61,003 nucleotides of DNA from JAABTH01 sp964390725. GTDB taxonomy: Bacteria > Bacillota > Dethiobacteria > DTU022. The notes under the pieces were generated by a model. It worked only from the letters and a program-made list of their open reading frames with translations, was not told where the DNA came from and made no database searches. Every line of letters starts with the position of its first letter. Position 1 is the stretch's first letter. The stretch lies in contig CAYMIW010000015.1 of assembly GCA_964390725.1 (NCBI GenBank), positions 1 to 61,003 of the forward strand, written 5' to 3'. Below, in pieces: positions 58,469 through 61,003 of this stretch. The translations under genes were made by a program, and so were the position numbers.

Positions 58469-60366
58469 AAATTTTCCTTCCCGGCAATTCTCCTGGTAAA
58501 AGCAATTGCCGACTTATAAATTCCTTCAACGTCCAGGCCGCAACAGGCCAGCATCTGGGCCCTTGTGCCATGACCGACAAAACAATCATTTACACCCAAC
58601 CGTTTAACAGGCACAGACATACCTTTCTTTTCAAATAATTCGAGCACAGCACTGCCAAAGCCTCCTGCCAAAACGTTTTCCTCTACTGTTATCACCTGTC
58701 CACACTTTCGTGCAGCTGCCGTGATTAGCTCTTCATCCAGGGGTTTAACAAAACGGGCATTTATTACAGAGGCCTTAATACCCTGCCAGAAAAGTTTTTC
58801 GGCTGCTTCAAGGGCAGACCCTACTGCTGTGCCAACAGCAATAATCAGTAAATCTTCACCTTCTTTAACCAGTTCTCCTTTACCGAGGTTAATCTTATTC
58901 TCTTCCCGCGGTTTAACACCTTTAATTTTATCCCGTGGGTAACGAATGGCGATCGGACCCTCTATTTTATTAAAGGCAAAAGAAAGCATATGTTGTAATT
59001 CATCTTCATCAGCCGGAGCCATAACAGTCATGTTGGGAATACTGCGCAGGAAAGTCAAATCAAATAAACCTTGGTGTGTTTCTCCATCTTCGCCAACTAT
59101 GCCCGCTCTATCTACGGCAAAAATAACCGGCAGTTTCTGCATGCAGGTATCGTGAAGCAGTTGATCATAAGCTCGTTGCAGAAAAGTGCTGTAAACGGCA
59201 AAAACCGGCTGCATACCACCGGCAGCAAGGGCGGCAGCCATAGTAACACCGTGTTGTTCGGCAATACCTACATCATAAAAACGACCTGGGAATTCCCTGC
59301 TGAATTTTTTTAGCCCTGTTCCGGCAGCCATTGCTGCAGTAATTGCCACTACTTTATTATTGTTGCGGGCTATATCAAGCAAAGTGTTACCGAAAACATC
59401 GGTATAGGTAGGACTTTTTTTCTTCTTCAGAGGCAAACCATTATTCAAGTCAAAAGGTCCAACTCCATGGAAAATCTCGGGTGATTTTTCTGCATAACGG
59501 TATCCCTTACCCTTTTCCGTAACCACGTGAACGAGAACAGGACCGGACAATTTGTCAGCCTGTTTTAATATATTTTTCACCGCAGAAATGTTATGCCCGT
59601 CGACAGGTCCGAGATAAGTAAACCCAAGTTCTTCAAATATCATTCCCGGGACAATTAGATATTTTAATCCGCCTTTTATTTTCTCAGTAGAACTGATTAA
59701 TTTTTTACCAATTAACGGAATTTTATTTACGTAATACTCGTAATCTTTTTTTATCCTTGAATACTTGGGATCTGACCTAATCCGACTCAGGTAGGCCGAC
59801 ATGCTGCCTACATTTGATCCAATCGACATTTTATTATCATTCAAGATAACGGTCAGGTTTGCCTTGATATGACCGGCATGATTCAGCGCTTCAAAAGACA
59901 TCCCACCGGTCAGGGCACCATCACCTATAACGGCAACCACCCTGTAATCCTGGCCAAGCTGATCGCGGGCAGTGGCAAAACCAAGTGCAGCAGAAATAGA
60001 AGTACTGCTGTGTCCGGTTGCAAATGGATCATGAATACTTTCCGAGGGCTTGGGGAAACCGCATAAACCCTCTCTGCGTCTGAGTGTTAAGAATTCCTTC
60101 CAGCGGCCGGTTAAAAGTTTGTGTGGATAGCTTTGATGCCCTACATCCCATATTATTTTATCGTGCGGGCTGTTGTAATTGCAGTGCAGCGCTATAGCCA
60201 GTTCAACCACGCCCAGGCTGGCAGAAAGGTGCCCTCCATTGTCGGCAACCGTTTGGATCATGTATTCACGTATTTCCGATGCAAGAAGTTTTAAATCATC
60301 TTTGCTCATTTTTTTTAAATCATAAGGCAGGTTCAACTGTTCGACAAAATCACTCACTGACATCAC
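58465..60366 (-). CDS. dxs: 1-deoxy-D-xylulose-5-phosphate synthase
   Basis: This 633-residue thiamine enzyme has GHQSYPHKLLTGR, the ThDP/Mg motif GDGALTGGMSFEALNHAG with downstream NDNKMSI, and the transketolase-like Pyr domain (GEDGETHQGLFDLTFLR). It joins pyruvate and glyceraldehyde 3-phosphate, the first step of the MEP pathway, and so works with the ispH fusion and fni in this window. It overlaps both neighbours by 4 bp. Confidence 0.96.
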   Translation of the reverse strand: MMSVSDFVEQLNLPYDLKKMSKDDLKLLASEIREYMIQTVADNGGHLSASLGVVELAIALHCNYNSPHDKIIWDVGHQSYPHKLLTGRWKEFLTLRRREGLCGFPKPSESIHDPFATGHSSTSISAALGFATARDQLGQDYRVVAVIGDGALTGGMSFEALNHAGHIKANLTVILNDNKMSIGSNVGSMSAYLSRIRSDPKYSRIKKDYEYYVNKIPLIGKKLISSTEKIKGGLKYLIVPGMIFEELGFTYLGPVDGHNISAVKNILKQADKLSGPVLVHVVTEKGKGYRYAEKSPEIFHGVGPFDLNNGLPLKKKKSPTYTDVFGNTLLDIARNNNKVVAITAAMAAGTGLKKFSREFPGRFYDVGIAEQHGVTMAAALAAGGMQPVFAVYSTFLQRAYDQLLHDTCMQKLPVIFAVDRAGIVGEDGETHQGLFDLTFLRSIPNMTVMAPADEDELQHMLSFAFNKIEGPIAIRYPRDKIKGVKPREENKINLGKGELVKEGEDLLIIAVGTAVGSALEAAEKLFWQGIKASVINARFVKPLDEELITAAARKCGQVITVEENVLAGGFGSAVLELFEKKGMSVPVKRLGVNDCFVGHGTRAQMLACCGLDVEGIYKSAIAFTRRIAGKENF

Positions 60367-60947
60367 CCCGGGGAATTACTATCTTTTCTAAACCAGTCAA
60401 AAGGTTTCTCAATCCTGGTCAGAATGTAACCGACCATTAATAATACTTCTGTGGAATAATTTATTGCAACTACCTTACCCCAGGCCTTTCCTCCGACAGT
60501 TACAGCGGCAACAAGGGCTGTTAGCAGTATGTTCATGTAAAAATCCGCCTGGCTGTGGGGAATTGAAACAATCAACTTGTAAACAATAATCGCAGCTAGG
60601 GTTCCGGAGACTATACCGCTGATATCTCCGGCGACATCATTACAAAAATTTGACACCTTCTCAGCATTCTTTGCCAGTTGCACCCCTTTCCTGGCTCCCA
60701 CAACCCTGCGGGCAGCCTTGGCATTTAAAGGCGCTATATCGGCTGCTGCGGCAGCAGTTCCAACCAGGTCAAAGATTATTCCGAGAAAAACCACAATAAA
60801 AAGAATCAAAAAAGATAAAAACAACGAATTAATTTCATTTAAAGAATAATGGGCAAAAAAGCCAACAATAAGAGCAATAAAAAATGTCCAGATGGTAATT
60901 ACTATAACCCAGCGTTTTCTTCTGCGGTTTTTATTTAATTTAGACAA
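60363..60947 (-). CDS. Four-helix membrane protein upstream of dxs
   Basis: This 194-residue protein starts with a basic N-terminus, then four hydrophobic segments (about 14-33, 39-60, 112-130, 140-157). A conserved-looking loop AARRVVGARKGVQLAKNAEK lies between helices 2 and 3. I cannot name its role. Similar proteins precede dxs in other Peptococcaceae-like genomes and resemble the membrane part of CorB/CNNM proteins weakly. The TTG start at 60947 has GGTGATG upstream; the ATGA overlap with dxs shows coupling. The promoter would lie in 60948-61003 or beyond the window. Confidence 0.65.
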   Translation of the reverse strand: MSKLNKNRRRKRWVIVITIWTFFIALIVGFFAHYSLNEINSLFLSFLILFIVVFLGIIFDLVGTAAAAADIAPLNAKAARRVVGARKGVQLAKNAEKVSNFCNDVAGDISGIVSGTLAAIIVYKLIVSIPHSQADFYMNILLTALVAAVTVGGKAWGKVVAINYSTEVLLMVGYILTRIEKPFDWFRKDSNSPG

Positions 60948-61003
60948 CCGTCATCACCTTTGTACAATAAAACATAAGTGGTAGTAAACCAGGTAAACTT
61001 TGC

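Overview
The window looks like a chromosomal segment of an anaerobic, low-to-moderate GC Bacillota of the Clostridia/Dethiobacteria/Syntrophomonadia kind. The evidence is an IspH-ribosomal protein S1 fusion, type 2 IPP isomerase, the order dxs-tlyA-nadK-recN, ScpA/ScpB, a molybdenum hydroxylase with YqeB/YqeC selenium-type accessory genes, ADP-forming acyl-CoA synthetase, a UvrX/YolD-type SOS pair and Gram-positive promoters. Genus-level placement is not possible from sequence alone. A probable glutamate 2,3-aminomutase (beta-glutamate, a compatible solute) hints at life in salt.

Regions. (1) 1-1259: the 3' part of a tRNA-Lys gene, then a 1.2-kb relic of an integrated element. It is bounded by a perfect 45-bp direct repeat of the tRNA 3' end and carries an N-terminally truncated tyrosine integrase and two families of short repeats. 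(2) 1380-2384: a ParM-like actin. (3) 2596-17634: the main accessory locus. One long leftward operon encodes AllF/FdrA, a small FdrA-associated protein, AllG (DUF1116), the FAD, 2Fe-2S and Mo subunits of a xanthine-dehydrogenase-type hydroxylase, then, after a hairpin, YqeB, a Cys-rich protein and a YqeC-MocA fusion. A PucR regulator is transcribed divergently from it. Next to PucR lie an NCS2 purine/pyrimidine permease and a class III CoA-transferase plus AllH (DUF2877) unit. AllF+AllG+AllH are the three genes of the oxamate carbamoyltransferase, so the locus seems to couple hydroxylation of an N-heterocycle to phosphorolysis of an acyl-urea, giving carbamoyl phosphate.

(4) 17755-25588: an SOS-controlled Y-family polymerase and YolD protein, argF, a CoA-transferase/thiolase operon, an atypical SDR, and DUF364/DUF5320 genes. 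(5) 25716-36413: tRNA-Leu, slipin/NfeD, an Rrf2 regulator with a clear self-operator, a ferredoxin-like pair, ndk, ADP-forming acyl-CoA synthetase with a DRTGG-domain partner, the aminomutase, and a tRNA-Pro apparently co-transcribed with a secreted protein.

(6) 36434-60947: an unbroken leftward run of housekeeping genes: membrane protein, dxs, tlyA, nadK, recN, NUDIX, xerD, deoB, DHH-CBS-nucleotidyltransferase, site-2 protease, trpS, scpA, scpB, rluB, cmk, plsC, ispH-rpsA, fni, DUF512, der, plsY and an HD protein. These cover isoprenoid synthesis, tRNA/rRNA maturation, chromosome segregation, phospholipid synthesis and ribosome assembly. Several neighbours overlap by 4-26 bp, so long polycistronic transcripts are likely. 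Starts were moved from the longest reading frame where a Shine-Dalgarno (SD) site or family alignment argued for it; each case is noted.
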